Of a DNA stretch of 64,000 nt, positions 29,001 through 36,256 are shown piece after piece. A program made the translations under genes and the position numbers. The stretch covers positions 1 to 64,000 of the forward strand of contig CAJTUE010000006.1 in NCBI GenBank assembly GCA_910579775.1. The letters run 5' to 3'. Each line of letters begins with the position of its first letter. Position 1 is the stretch's first letter. This stretch comes from an uncultured Oscillospiraceae bacterium. Lineage in GTDB: Bacteria > Bacillota > Clostridia > Oscillospirales > Oscillospiraceae. A model generated the notes under the pieces. It saw only the letters and a list, made by a program, of their open reading frames with translations. It was not told where the DNA came from and searched no databases.

Positions 29001-30600
29001 TTCGCTTGACAGTCTTTCCATCCGCCTGGAGGGTCCACTTGCCCCAGGTGTGACTGGCGGGGATGGTCTGCTGGGGGGTGATCACATACCCACACGCCGA
29101 GCAGTGGCTCCCCTCCGTTTTGCCGTCGGTGGTACAGGTGGCGTCCACTGCCTCGTCGGTGACAGCGGTGTGGGCGGCCTTGGGGGTTTCGGTCTTGCAG
29201 ACCGAGCATTTCTGCCAGTGTTGGGTGTCATCCTTCTCATACCCCGGGTATGTGTGGATCCCGGTGGCGGGAATGTCGGTCTGGGCGGTGATCACATACC
29301 CGCACGCCGAGCAGTGGCTCCCCTCCGTTTTGCCGTCGGTGGTACAGGTGGCGTCCACTGCCTCGTCGGTGACAGCGGTGTGGGCGGCGTAGCCGTCCTT
29401 ACTGGCGTTGTCGGTGACGGTACAGTCGGCGTTGGAGCAATTGTGCCAGTGGTGGGTCTCGTCTTTCTGCCACGTCTTGGCCCAGGCGTGCTTGCGGTAT
29501 AACTCCAGGGTGTATTTCCCGGTTTCCTGGTCCACCACGTCCCGGAGGGCGAGCTGGGAGATGGCGGAGGTGAAGTGATCGGAATCGTCCCCGTCGGCGG
29601 CGGTGGTAAAGGGAAAGGGCTTGGTCTCGGTGACGCGAAAGTTTCCGCTGGTATTCCAGCTTTCACGCAATACCGTAAACTTCCCTGTGAGATTTTCTCC
29701 CACGGTGAGCAAGCCGGTGGCGACGGAAGATGCGGAAAACTGGATGTTGGCGGCCTTTCCCTCAATGACGGGAGCGCCGGAGAGGACAACATTGTTTCTC
29801 CCTCCCACGCTGACTCCCACGCCGACGCTTCCCGTGGCTTGGATCGTGCCGCCGCTGATGGTCCCGCCGCCGTCGGTGTGAAAAGACACCGCCTCGCCAT
29901 CATATTTTGTATTAACGACCTTCCCGCCCGTCATGGTGAAATTGGGAGAATACGAATCCACAGTATAGAACGCGTCGCTGGTGGTCAGCTCCCCGCTTTT
30001 GATGTGTACGGTGGCGGCTGGCTGGGCGTTGAGGGCGGTTTTGGTGGCCTTTATCGTCGCCCCGTCCACCGTCAGCGTACTGCCGCTACCGGACACATAA
30101 AGCACTGATTTGCCGGTAAAGATGCCGTCGCAGAGGGTCGCGGCGCCGCTGCCGGTAACATACACAAAACCGCTTTCGGCGTTCATTCCTGTGCGCTTGT
30201 CGGTCATGCCGCCGCCCCCCTGACAATCGCAGATGTAGAGGGTCGCCCCTCTGCCAACGGGCATATACGCGTCTTCGGTACAAGTGATGGTATGGCCGTT
30301 GAGGCACAGGTTGACCTCCCCGGACGCCTTGATGGTCCTGGCCGTCGTAATGTCCTCGGAAAGATAATAATTCCCCGCGGCCAGGGTGTAGTATGTAATC
30401 TCCCCGGTGTTGATCATCGCCGCGGTGAGGGCGGTGTAGCTCACCGCCCCGTGTCCCTCCGCGTGGGAACACGACGCCCCGCAGATGGGATGAAGATGGA
30501 AGCCGGCGGTCTTACTCGCCGCCCACGCCGATGTAGGCAGCAGGCCCGCCAGCAAACAGAGCGTGACCAGCGCAAAAAACAAGCGTTTTGTGTGTTTCAT
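26077..30600 (-). CDS. Large secreted SLH-domain surface protein with YDG and ZZ-like repeats
   Basis: 1507 residues. The signal peptide (MKHTKRLFFALVTLCLLAGLLP) is followed by a repetitive beta-helix-like region, then two near-identical Cys/His-rich repeats (ATCTTDGKTEGSHCSACGYVI). YDG-type repeats come next (LDKLSYVYSGGENKPAVTV.., NRAYDGTAAVTVT), then Ig-like segments, and three C-terminal SLH domains (FPDAEPEAWYHDGVHYC.., FPDCEAGSWYAQAVAWC.., YSDFDQAGAWAVSALRWA..). SLH domains anchor proteins non-covalently to pyruvylated cell-wall polymers. ATG 30600 with AGGAG is preferred; an in-frame ATG at 30642 would add 14 residues. A sigma motif shared with the neighbouring sigma operon lies upstream. 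Confidence 0.9.
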   Translation of the reverse strand: MKHTKRLFFALVTLCLLAGLLPTSAWAASKTAGFHLHPICGASCSHAEGHGAVSYTALTAAMINTGEITYYTLAAGNYYLSEDITTARTIKASGEVNLCLNGHTITCTEDAYMPVGRGATLYICDCQGGGGMTDKRTGMNAESGFVYVTGSGAATLCDGIFTGKSVLYVSGSGSTLTVDGATIKATKTALNAQPAATVHIKSGELTTSDAFYTVDSYSPNFTMTGGKVVNTKYDGEAVSFHTDGGGTISGGTIQATGSVGVGVSVGGRNNVVLSGAPVIEGKAANIQFSASSVATGLLTVGENLTGKFTVLRESWNTSGNFRVTETKPFPFTTAADGDDSDHFTSAISQLALRDVVDQETGKYTLELYRKHAWAKTWQKDETHHWHNCSNADCTVTDNASKDGYAAHTAVTDEAVDATCTTDGKTEGSHCSACGYVITAQTDIPATGIHTYPGYEKDDTQHWQKCSVCKTETPKAAHTAVTDEAVDATCTTDGKTEGSHCSACGYVITPQQTIPASHTWGKWTLQADGKTVKRICTVDDSHTESKALAITLDKLSYVYSGGENKPAVTVKANGAALTPGTDYAVSYKDNVNKGTATVTVTGKGDYAGSVDKTFTVTAKSLTATAAAATNRAYDGTAAVTVTAVTLDGVVGRDDVAVNTTGLKGTVSSPNASGTPYEMVSLNGLTLTGDKAGNYALAQVNVTLPTSVTISRAAPPTATAVSRNITNKLEKEYTFALANLLPQLNEEGITENRKDWGAPVYTIRSVSLPDGYYDGVNAPARIVREDDAAILHLPIRFNDVETTGEVGAVTVEIQSANYETFTNVLSIKANNKTSVQFEGISIASRTYNGQPIAHTGTLVVKTDAGADVTANIPEPHIEITYMGVDGTAYGGDRSKVPPTNAGSFVMVIRVADEDENYIGVTQFPFAISKAPGTGSVTMADFTCGGEPSVPVPASDTNGVDGVSYVYKVRGAADETYSTTKPTSPGTYTVRASFPAATNYQAVTATADFTVSHAWADTWSTDENGHWHECTACREKKDTAEHVYGSDRDLICAACGYDRTVTENQIKGEVEVNLGTGTPAVTTDTEVLKDLAGEIQKWQKVIVKLTVEKQDEPADKDEITELVTGRKDDVLYLNLSLLRQINAEEPEAITDTGSRVLEIVVPYDFTGKKDVTVYRKHGNTPAVALTRLAERPDGAFADGTFCTDTANGKVYIYTSKFSTYAIGYTAQTSASGSSGGSTIYYTLTATAGQGGSISPSGKVSLHRNGTKAFTITPDEGCLVADVLVDGKSVGPVMEYTFERITANHTIEVVFRKITSGAADCARDNTCLISKFPDAEPEAWYHDGVHYCLEQGLMVGTSETTFAPAMETSRAMIATIFWRLSGSPEAGAEMSFPDCEAGSWYAQAVAWCAEAGVVKGYDSGNFGSDDPITREQMALMLWRYAQLRGQDVSTGGEAGLLTYSDFDQAGAWAVSALRWAVGSGVMNGKDGNRLDPKGLVSRAEAAAVLQRFFEM
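29078..29388 (-). repeat. 101-bp direct repeat inside the SLH gene
   Basis: 29078-29178 and 29288-29388 are identical except one base; the offset is 210 bases, so the reading frame is kept. They encode the duplicated Cys-rich ATCTTDG..HCSACGYVI module. A recent in-frame duplication that could expand or contract. Confidence 0.95.
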
Positions 30601-30663
30601 GGTGATGTCTCCTATCAAATCAATAATTTTGATACCTTTCATCTCTATACCCCCCATATGGTT

Positions 30664-30694
30664 ATGACAGATTTTTTCCCGCCCGCGTTGCGCC
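30664..30694 (-). promoter_or_regulatory. ECF-like promoter of the large SLH gene
   Basis: Minus strand GGCGCAAC, 11 bases, AAAATCTGTCAT, 64 bases before ATG 30600. It matches the motif upstream of the second sigma gene in both elements and in spacing. No sigma-A promoter of comparable quality is seen here. Confidence 0.6.
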
Positions 30695-30763
30695 GGGACA
30701 AAAATTTTTTCTTCTCAACGCGGTTGTGGTTTGGAGAGGCAGAGCGGAATGAACACACTTTGA

Positions 30764-30802
30764 CTTAAAAAGGTCGGAGCAAGCGTCATATCGCTTGCTC
30801 CG
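30764..30802 (-). terminator. Intrinsic terminator of tRNA-Leu
   Basis: Perfect 11-bp stem CGGAGCAAGCG/CGCTTGCTCCG (30775-30802) with a 6-base loop, followed on the minus strand by TTTTT. Confidence 0.9.
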
Positions 30803-30805
30803 CCG

Positions 30806-30890
30806 TGGTACGGGTATGGGGACTTGAACCCCAACGGATTGCTCCACGAGAACCTAAATCTCGCATGTCTACCAATTCCATCATACCCGC
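30806..30890 (-). tRNA. tRNA-Leu (anticodon UAG), CCA encoded
   Basis: 85 nt on the minus strand. Acceptor GCGGGTA pairs with TACCCGT; D arm with AATTGGTAGACA; anticodon stem CGAGA/TCTCG around loop TTTAGGT, so anticodon TAG; an extra arm as expected for class II tRNAs; T loop GTTCAAGTC; discriminator A and encoded CCA. Confidence 0.95.
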
Positions 30891-30900
30891 ATGCTTGGCT

Positions 30901-30946
30901 ATTTTACCATTTCCTCTTGCAAAAGTCAACGCAAAGGGTCATAATA
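30901..30946. promoter_or_regulatory. Divergent promoters for tRNA-Leu and pyridoxal kinase
   Basis: Minus strand: TTGACT (30924-30929), 17 bases, TAAAAT (30901-30906) for tRNA-Leu. Plus strand: TTGCAA (30918-30923), 16 bases, CATAAT (30940-30945) for the kinase gene. The two -35 boxes abut each other. Confidence 0.65.
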
Positions 30947-30971
30947 GTCCCCAGCAAAGGAGGCCTCTGCC

Positions 30972-31811
30972 ATGAAACAGATCATCGCCGTCCACGACCT
31001 GTCCGGGTTCGGAAAGTGTTCGCTGGGCGTTGTCATGCCCACCCTCGCCGCCATGGGCGTTCGGGCCTGCGCCCTGCCCACGGCCTACTTATCCGCCCAC
31101 ACCGCTTTCCCCCCCTGTGAGCACGCCGTTTTTCTCGACCTCACCGCTCAGATGGAGGCCACCCTGGCCCACTGGGATGAGCTGCACGCCCGGTTTGACG
31201 GCTTTTACAGCGGCTTTCTCGGCGCGCCGGAGCAAATGGAGCTTCTGGAGCGGTGCTTGTCCGCGCGGCGGAAAGACGGCTTCCTGGCCATGGTGGACCC
31301 AGTGATGGGAGACGGGGGCAAGCCTTACCGCACCTACACCCCCCAGCTCTGCGACAAGATGGCCGAGCTGTCCACTTACGCCGATGTCATCACCCCCAAC
31401 CTCACCGAAGCCGCCATTTTGTTAGGAGAGGACTACGACCCCGCACCCAACCGAAAAAAAGCCGCCGACTGGCTGCATAGGCTGAGCCTGGAGGGCCGCA
31501 GGAGCGTCATCCTCACGGGGCTGTCCCTCACTTCCGGCACCCTGGGTGCGGGGTGCTTTGACCGGACCACGGGTGCGGTGGATTTTGCCCAGGCCCCCCT
31601 GGCCCACGGGGTTTTCTCAGGCACCGGCGACCTCTTCGCCTCGGTTGCCTTTGGTAAGCTGTTGGCGGGGGAAGCTCTCCCCGCCGCCACCCAGGCCGCC
31701 GTCAGCTTCGTCTCCCTGGCGGCCAACGCCACCCTGGACCGGGGCGGGGATCCGGTGGAGGGAGCGGATTTTGAGCCGCTATTACATCTCCTTGCCCCCC
31801 ATCAGGTCTGA
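30972..31811 (+). CDS. pdxY: Pyridoxal/pyridoxamine kinase
   Basis: Phosphorylates B6 vitamers to give PLP precursors. 279 residues of the ribokinase fold: VHDLSGFGKCSLGVVMPTL at the substrate site, VDPVMGDGGKPY, DVITPNLTEAAILLG and the anion-hole catalytic HGVFSGTGDLFAS. Strong AAAGGAGG. The last 30 bases overlap the convergent spoVB gene. The reaction type is firm; preference among pyridoxal, pyridoxamine and pyridoxine is not. Confidence 0.88.
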   Translation: MKQIIAVHDLSGFGKCSLGVVMPTLAAMGVRACALPTAYLSAHTAFPPCEHAVFLDLTAQMEATLAHWDELHARFDGFYSGFLGAPEQMELLERCLSARRKDGFLAMVDPVMGDGGKPYRTYTPQLCDKMAELSTYADVITPNLTEAAILLGEDYDPAPNRKKAADWLHRLSLEGRRSVILTGLSLTSGTLGAGCFDRTTGAVDFAQAPLAHGVFSGTGDLFASVAFGKLLAGEALPAATQAAVSFVSLAANATLDRGGDPVEGADFEPLLHLLAPHQV

Positions 31812-33314
31812 ACTGCGGATGCCCTGGGCCTGGAGAGCCACCAGATAGAGCACCGCGCCAAAGGCGGCGGTAATGAGGCAGGAGACGGCAGCGTTCAGCC
31901 CCGCGTCCCCCAGATACCCAAACAGCAGGCGGCAGCACAGCGCCATCAGCAGCGCTCCCAGTCCCGGGGCCACCGCCCAGGAGAAGGTCTGTCCCTTCAG
32001 GGCGATGGTCTTACGGACGGAGCGCCAGTTGAGCCACGCCCCCAGCAGGGAGCTGACCCACAGCCCGGTCACATACCCCTTCAAGCCGATGCGGGGGTCG
32101 CCCACAAGAAAATAGGTAAAGGCCAGCTGTACGCCGTCGCTGAGGAGCATATTCCCCGCGGCGGCGCTCTGCTTTCCCAGACCGTTGAGAGCGCTGCCCA
32201 GCACAGCCTGATAGCCTGTGAAGATAACGCCGATCGCCAAAGGCAGAATCATCTCCCCCGCGCGCGGGTCCTTGAACAACAGCCGTCCCAAAGACGGTCC
32301 AATGACCACCAGCAGGGCCATGCAGGGCAGCAGCACGCAAGAGGTGGCCGCCATCACCCGGCCCAGCCCCTCCCTGGCCTCCTTGCGCTGGTCCAGCGCC
32401 ACCGCCTGGGCCAGCTTGGGCACCAGCACCAGCCCCAGCGCGCCGATAAAGGCTGTGGGCATCAGCAGCATAGGAATGGTCATGCCGTTGATAACACCGA
32501 AATCGCTCATGGCCTCCCCGGCAGTCTTCCCCCCCTTGACCAGGAGTTGAGGGATCAGAATGGCGTTGGCCGAGCCCATGAGGTTGCCCAGCAGGGCCGT
32601 GCTCCCCACAGGCAGGGCGATGCGGCCGATCTCCCGGTATAGGCTTTGAGGCCGGGGACAGCAGCAGCCGCAGGAGCCGACGCGCCGCCGGAACAGAATG
32701 GTCAGGGTGGCGGCGGAAAACACCTCGCACACCACCATCCCCACCACGATGACCCCCACCGTCCCCTCTCCGCCCAGCGGAAGACAGAGGACCAGCAGCC
32801 CCAGAACCGCCACCGCGCGGATGATCTGCTCCGCCATCTCGGAAAAGGCGGGAGGACGCACCAGCCCCATCCCGAAGAAGCAGTGCTTTTGTACGTTTTC
32901 GATGCCGGTGAGCAAAATGCAGGGCAGCAGAAGAATAAGCCCCGTCCTGGTCCGGGCGTCCCCCAGGATATAGACCGAGATAGGGTCGGAAAAGGCCACC
33001 GTCACCGCCGCTACCGGTAGCAAAAGGACCACCAGACATGTCAGGCAGCTCCGCCGCACCCGGCAGATCCCCAAGCGGTCGCCTCTGGCCTGGTATTTGG
33101 CGGAGAGGGTGGAGACCGCCACCGTCAGCCCCACGGTGGTAATGGAAGAGATCACCGAGTAGACCGGCATAATGAGCTGGTAAAGGCCCATAGTCTCCGG
33201 CCCGATCAGCCGGGCCAGGGCAATGCGGTAAAAAAAGCCCACCACCTGCCCAAACAAGCCGCTGAAGGTCAACAGCACCGTGCCGTACATCATGGAACCG
33301 GAACGCCCTCCCAT
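31782..33314 (-). CDS. spoVB: Stage V sporulation protein B / MOP-family lipid flippase
   Basis: 510 residues with about 14 membrane segments of the MATE/MOP (MurJ-like) superfamily. The N-terminal TFSGLFGQVVGFFYRIALARLIGPETMGLYQLIMPVYS is typical of SpoVB, which exports peptidoglycan precursors during spore cortex synthesis. ATG 33314 is preceded by GGGGGTGAG; longer open frames upstream are not supported. Confidence 0.88.
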   Translation of the reverse strand: MGGRSGSMMYGTVLLTFSGLFGQVVGFFYRIALARLIGPETMGLYQLIMPVYSVISSITTVGLTVAVSTLSAKYQARGDRLGICRVRRSCLTCLVVLLLPVAAVTVAFSDPISVYILGDARTRTGLILLLPCILLTGIENVQKHCFFGMGLVRPPAFSEMAEQIIRAVAVLGLLVLCLPLGGEGTVGVIVVGMVVCEVFSAATLTILFRRRVGSCGCCCPRPQSLYREIGRIALPVGSTALLGNLMGSANAILIPQLLVKGGKTAGEAMSDFGVINGMTIPMLLMPTAFIGALGLVLVPKLAQAVALDQRKEAREGLGRVMAATSCVLLPCMALLVVIGPSLGRLLFKDPRAGEMILPLAIGVIFTGYQAVLGSALNGLGKQSAAAGNMLLSDGVQLAFTYFLVGDPRIGLKGYVTGLWVSSLLGAWLNWRSVRKTIALKGQTFSWAVAPGLGALLMALCCRLLFGYLGDAGLNAAVSCLITAAFGAVLYLVALQAQGIRSSDLMGGKEM

Positions 33315-33458
33315 GGTCTCACCCCCATGGGTCAACCCTATGCGCTCCTCCCCCCGGGGAGAACCACCGGGTTTCACGGTATTTCCCCCTTGTGCTTTCC
33401 CCGGAAATGGGCTATAATGTCCTAAAACTTCCACCTGTCTTGGAAAGGAGGCCCACCT

Positions 33459-33998
33459 ATGGCCCGTCCCGGCTTTATCCACGACCCCTTGGACATCAAG
33501 CTTCTCGTTTTATATGTTATGTCCCGTGTTTCCGCCCCGGTGGACTTCTCCACCCTCACTGCCCTCGCCCTCCAGGACGACGGCATGGACTATTTCCTCT
33601 TTGCCCAGGCGGTGGAGGAACTGGTGGCCAGCGGTCACCTTTCTTTGGCGGACGACGGGCTTTACTCCATTACGGACAAGGGCTGCGACAACAGCGCCGT
33701 GATGGAAAACTCCCTTCCCTCGGTGGTGCGGGGACGGTGCAACCGCGCTATCTCCCAGCACAACAGCGCCCTGCGCCGGGAATCCCAGCTGATCGCCCGG
33801 GTAGACGACCTGGAGGACGGCCGCTGTCAGCTCACCCTGGGTCTCTCAGACGACGCGGGCCAGCTGCTCCACCTCACCCTGGCGGTCCCCGCCCGGGACC
33901 GCGGCCAACAGGCCGCCGACCGCTTCCGTCAGGCGCCCGACCGCCTTCTCCACACCCTGCTGGCGGCGCTGCTCAACGACGAAAAGGAGGGTGAATGA
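33459..33998 (+). CDS. DUF4364 family protein
   Basis: 179 residues. FIHDPLDIKLLVLYVMSRVSAPVDFSTLTALAL is a winged-helix-like start, followed by YSITDKGCDNSAVMENSLP. DUF4364 proteins are clostridial and probably DNA-binding by fold; function unknown. GAAAGGAGG precedes ATG. Coupled to the membrane protein downstream (TGATG). Confidence 0.85.
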   Translation: MARPGFIHDPLDIKLLVLYVMSRVSAPVDFSTLTALALQDDGMDYFLFAQAVEELVASGHLSLADDGLYSITDKGCDNSAVMENSLPSVVRGRCNRAISQHNSALRRESQLIARVDDLEDGRCQLTLGLSDDAGQLLHLTLAVPARDRGQQAADRFRQAPDRLLHTLLAALLNDEKEGE

Positions 33999-34930
33999 TG
34001 CCTGAGCTCATGCTGTTGGGATATCCCTTGTCCACGCTCTTTCTCTACTTCTGCTTCTATTCCTGTGCCGGGTGGTGCATGGAGACGGTCTACTGCTCCA
34101 TCCTGGAAAAGCGGTTTGTCCCCCGTGGCTTTCTCCACGGTCCCCTCTGTCCCATCTACGGGGTGGGCGTTTTGCTGATGATCCTGTTTTTTGCACCGCT
34201 CAAGGGCAATCTGGCGCTCTTCTATATCGTCTCCACCGTGGTCATGTCTGCCTGGGAATATTTTGTGGGCTGGTTTTTGGAGGTCACCACCCACATCAAG
34301 TATTGGGATTACAGCATGTACCGCTTTAACCTCAAGGGCCGCATCTGCCTCTGGGTCTGTCTGGTGTGGGGCCTGCTGTCCTATGTGTGCATCTTCTGGA
34401 TCCACCCGCCGGTGGCGGCTCTCTTCGCCCAGGTCTCCCTGCTCACCCGGCAGATCGTCGCCATCGTTCTGGCCGTGGCGGTGCTGGCGGATGCCATCGC
34501 CACCGTCCGCGAGTTGGCCCTGATGACTAAGGTCCTTAACACCCTGGAGAAGCTGAGCGGCGAGCTTCAGCTCCAGGTCTCTCTGGGTAAGCTGGAGCTG
34601 TCCGACCGGCTCTCCGACGCCAAGGGCCTGGTCACCGACAAACTCCACGGCGCCAGGGACATGGTCACCGACACCCTCCAAGATGCCAAACAGGCCATGG
34701 CCACCCTCCTGCCTGATTCGGTCACCGACGCTGGAAGCAAGCTCAAGGCCCGCTACAACGACCTGGTGGCCTCCGCCGAGCGGCAGACCCGCCGCCTGCG
34801 CAACATCTATCACCCTCACACCCCCAAGCTGGACGAGCGCGTCCGCCGGGATATTACAGCCCAGTCCGACCGGCTTCTCCAGGCCGCCAAGGACGCCCGC
34901 GCCGCCAAGCGCAAGAAAAAGCACGACTAG
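33998..34930 (+). CDS. CmpB-like putative ABC-transporter type IV membrane protein
   Basis: 310 residues. The first 170 or so residues hold four to five membrane helices with the family core (YFCFYSCAGWCMETVYCSI, RGFLHGPLCPIYGVGVL, SAWEYFVGWFLE, YWDYSMYRFNLKGRI). A long basic, helical cytoplasmic tail ends in RRLRNIYHPHTP.. AKRKKKHD. Despite the family name no ATPase partner is nearby. ATG 33998 is preferred over 33995 by spacing from AAAGGAGG. Confidence 0.8.
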   Translation: MPELMLLGYPLSTLFLYFCFYSCAGWCMETVYCSILEKRFVPRGFLHGPLCPIYGVGVLLMILFFAPLKGNLALFYIVSTVVMSAWEYFVGWFLEVTTHIKYWDYSMYRFNLKGRICLWVCLVWGLLSYVCIFWIHPPVAALFAQVSLLTRQIVAIVLAVAVLADAIATVRELALMTKVLNTLEKLSGELQLQVSLGKLELSDRLSDAKGLVTDKLHGARDMVTDTLQDAKQAMATLLPDSVTDAGSKLKARYNDLVASAERQTRRLRNIYHPHTPKLDERVRRDITAQSDRLLQAAKDARAAKRKKKHD

Positions 34931-34942
34931 CACAAAGGAGCC

Positions 34943-34970
34943 GGCCTCATCCAAGAGGCCCCCTGTTTTT
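34943..34970. terminator. Short hairpin between convergent genes
   Basis: GGCCTC/GAGGCC with a 6-base loop, followed by CCCTGTTTTT on the plus strand. Modest stability. Confidence 0.5.
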
Positions 34971-34975
34971 CCGCG

Positions 34976-36127
34976 TCAGTCCAGCTCCACCCAATACCGC
35001 CGCACCAGCCTGTCTCCGTCGGGGACCTTATTCTCCAGCGTGGCGTTGAAGTGGAGGATGGTCCGGGCCGATCCGGGGTTGTTGTCATCGCAGGTGATCA
35101 ACACCCGGCCCATCCCCAGCGTCTCCCGGCAGTAGTCCAACGCCAGTGCCAGCATCTCGGTGGCGAAGCCACGGCGGCGGAAGTTTGGATGAACACTGTA
35201 GCCGATGTGTCCCCCCACCCGCTCCAGGTGCTCATTCAACGTGTGGCGTACATTGACCATCCCTACCAGCGTCCCCCGCTCATCCAGGGCCATAAAGGTG
35301 TCAGCCTTGACCCAGCCGGGCACGTCGCCCACGCATGCGTGGTGGAGCCAGAATCGGAAATCCTCCGTCTCCCGCAGACCGGAGGCTCCATCGGTGTCCT
35401 CGCCGCTGTCCAAAAACGCCTGGCGGTAGTCCCAGATAGCGGTTTCGTCGTCCTCAGTGGGCAGAGCCAGCCGCAGCCGGGCGGAGGCGGTCTCCCCCCG
35501 GGTAGCCACACACCGGCAAATGGGCTTGCCCTCGTGATAGAACTTCTCTTCATAGTCGGTCATGATACCGTTGATCCCGTCGGCGTGAAGGTCCCTCGTC
35601 ACCTCGGACAGGGTGTACCCTGCCTTAGGGAACTGAAAGAGGGACCACTCAAACAGGTCCTTGTTGTCCGTCTTAAAGTGGATCTGGCCACCCTTTTCCA
35701 GTACCCGGGCATACCTCCGCAGAAAATCGGGGTGGGTCAGCCGCCGCTTTGCCTGGGCCTTGGCGGGCCAGGGGTCGGAAAAGTTGAGGTAGAGCCGGTC
35801 CACCTCGCCGTCACCAAAGTAGTCCCGGAGGTTTTCCGCGTTGGCGTCGATAAAAAAGACGTTGGAAAGCCCCAGCCCGGCGCACCGCTCCATGGCCACC
35901 ACCATGGCGTCCGCCACCCGCTCCAGGGCGATAAACAGGACGTTTGGATGGGCCTGGGCGGTCTGGGCGGTAAAGCGCCCCTTGCCGCAGCCCAGCTCCA
36001 GCCACACCGCCTCACATTCGGGCGCCAGCTCCCGCCAACAACCTTTATGAGCGGCAGGGCAGTCGATGAGCCGGGGCTGCTGCTTCGCCCAGCGTTCCTC
36101 CAGATGAGCTTTCTTGCGCATGCGCAT
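34976..36127 (-). CDS. trmB: TrmB tRNA m7G46 methyltransferase fused to a GNAT acetyltransferase
   Basis: 383 residues in one uninterrupted frame. Residues 1-212 are TrmB: the SAM loop WLELGCGKGRF, NLRDYFGDGEVDRLYLNFSDPWP, and TDYEEKFYHEGKPI at the end. Residues from about 214 form a GNAT domain with the acetyl-CoA loop IGYSVHPNFRRRGFATEML (about 307-325) and CDDNNPGSARTI. Standard TrmB is about 210-240 residues, so the second half is an added domain. Fusion to GNAT suggests a second RNA or amine acetylation, or an independent enzyme; this is inference. It is transcribed divergently from the tRNA-Pro locus. Confidence 0.88.
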   Translation of the reverse strand: MRMRKKAHLEERWAKQQPRLIDCPAAHKGCWRELAPECEAVWLELGCGKGRFTAQTAQAHPNVLFIALERVADAMVVAMERCAGLGLSNVFFIDANAENLRDYFGDGEVDRLYLNFSDPWPAKAQAKRRLTHPDFLRRYARVLEKGGQIHFKTDNKDLFEWSLFQFPKAGYTLSEVTRDLHADGINGIMTDYEEKFYHEGKPICRCVATRGETASARLRLALPTEDDETAIWDYRQAFLDSGEDTDGASGLRETEDFRFWLHHACVGDVPGWVKADTFMALDERGTLVGMVNVRHTLNEHLERVGGHIGYSVHPNFRRRGFATEMLALALDYCRETLGMGRVLITCDDNNPGSARTILHFNATLENKVPDGDRLVRRYWVELD

Positions 36128-36155
36128 TGCAATTCCCCCTTTTGGGTCTTGAGAG

Positions 36156-36207
36156 ATTGTACCACATTATGAAAGGGCTTGCAATCACCGTTGCTTTCGT
36201 TTATAAT
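36156..36207. promoter_or_regulatory. Divergent promoters sharing one -35 hexamer (trmB and tRNA-Pro)
   Basis: TTGCAA at 36179-36184 is its own reverse complement. To the right, after 17 bases, is TATAAT (36202-36207), driving the tRNA-Pro locus. To the left, after 17 bases, is TACAAT on the minus strand (36156-36161), driving trmB. Both spacings are optimal, so one hexamer can serve either promoter but not both at once. Confidence 0.75.
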
Positions 36208-36219
36208 GGCTAAAGATCT

Positions 36220-36256
36220 CCGGGTGTAGCGAAGGTGGTATCGCGCTTGATTTGGG
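36220..36256 (+). pseudogene. 5' half of the original tRNA-Pro(UGG) gene
   Basis: 37 nt: acceptor CCGGGTG, TA, D arm with GCGA/TCGC stem, G, anticodon 5' stem CTTGA and TTTGGG (UGG anticodon inside). It pairs with the orphan 3' half at 40336-40374: CCGGGTG with CACTCGG and CTTGA with TCAAG. Joined they give a regular 76-nt tRNA-Pro. Immediately after TTTGGG unrelated sequence begins. Confidence 0.8.
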
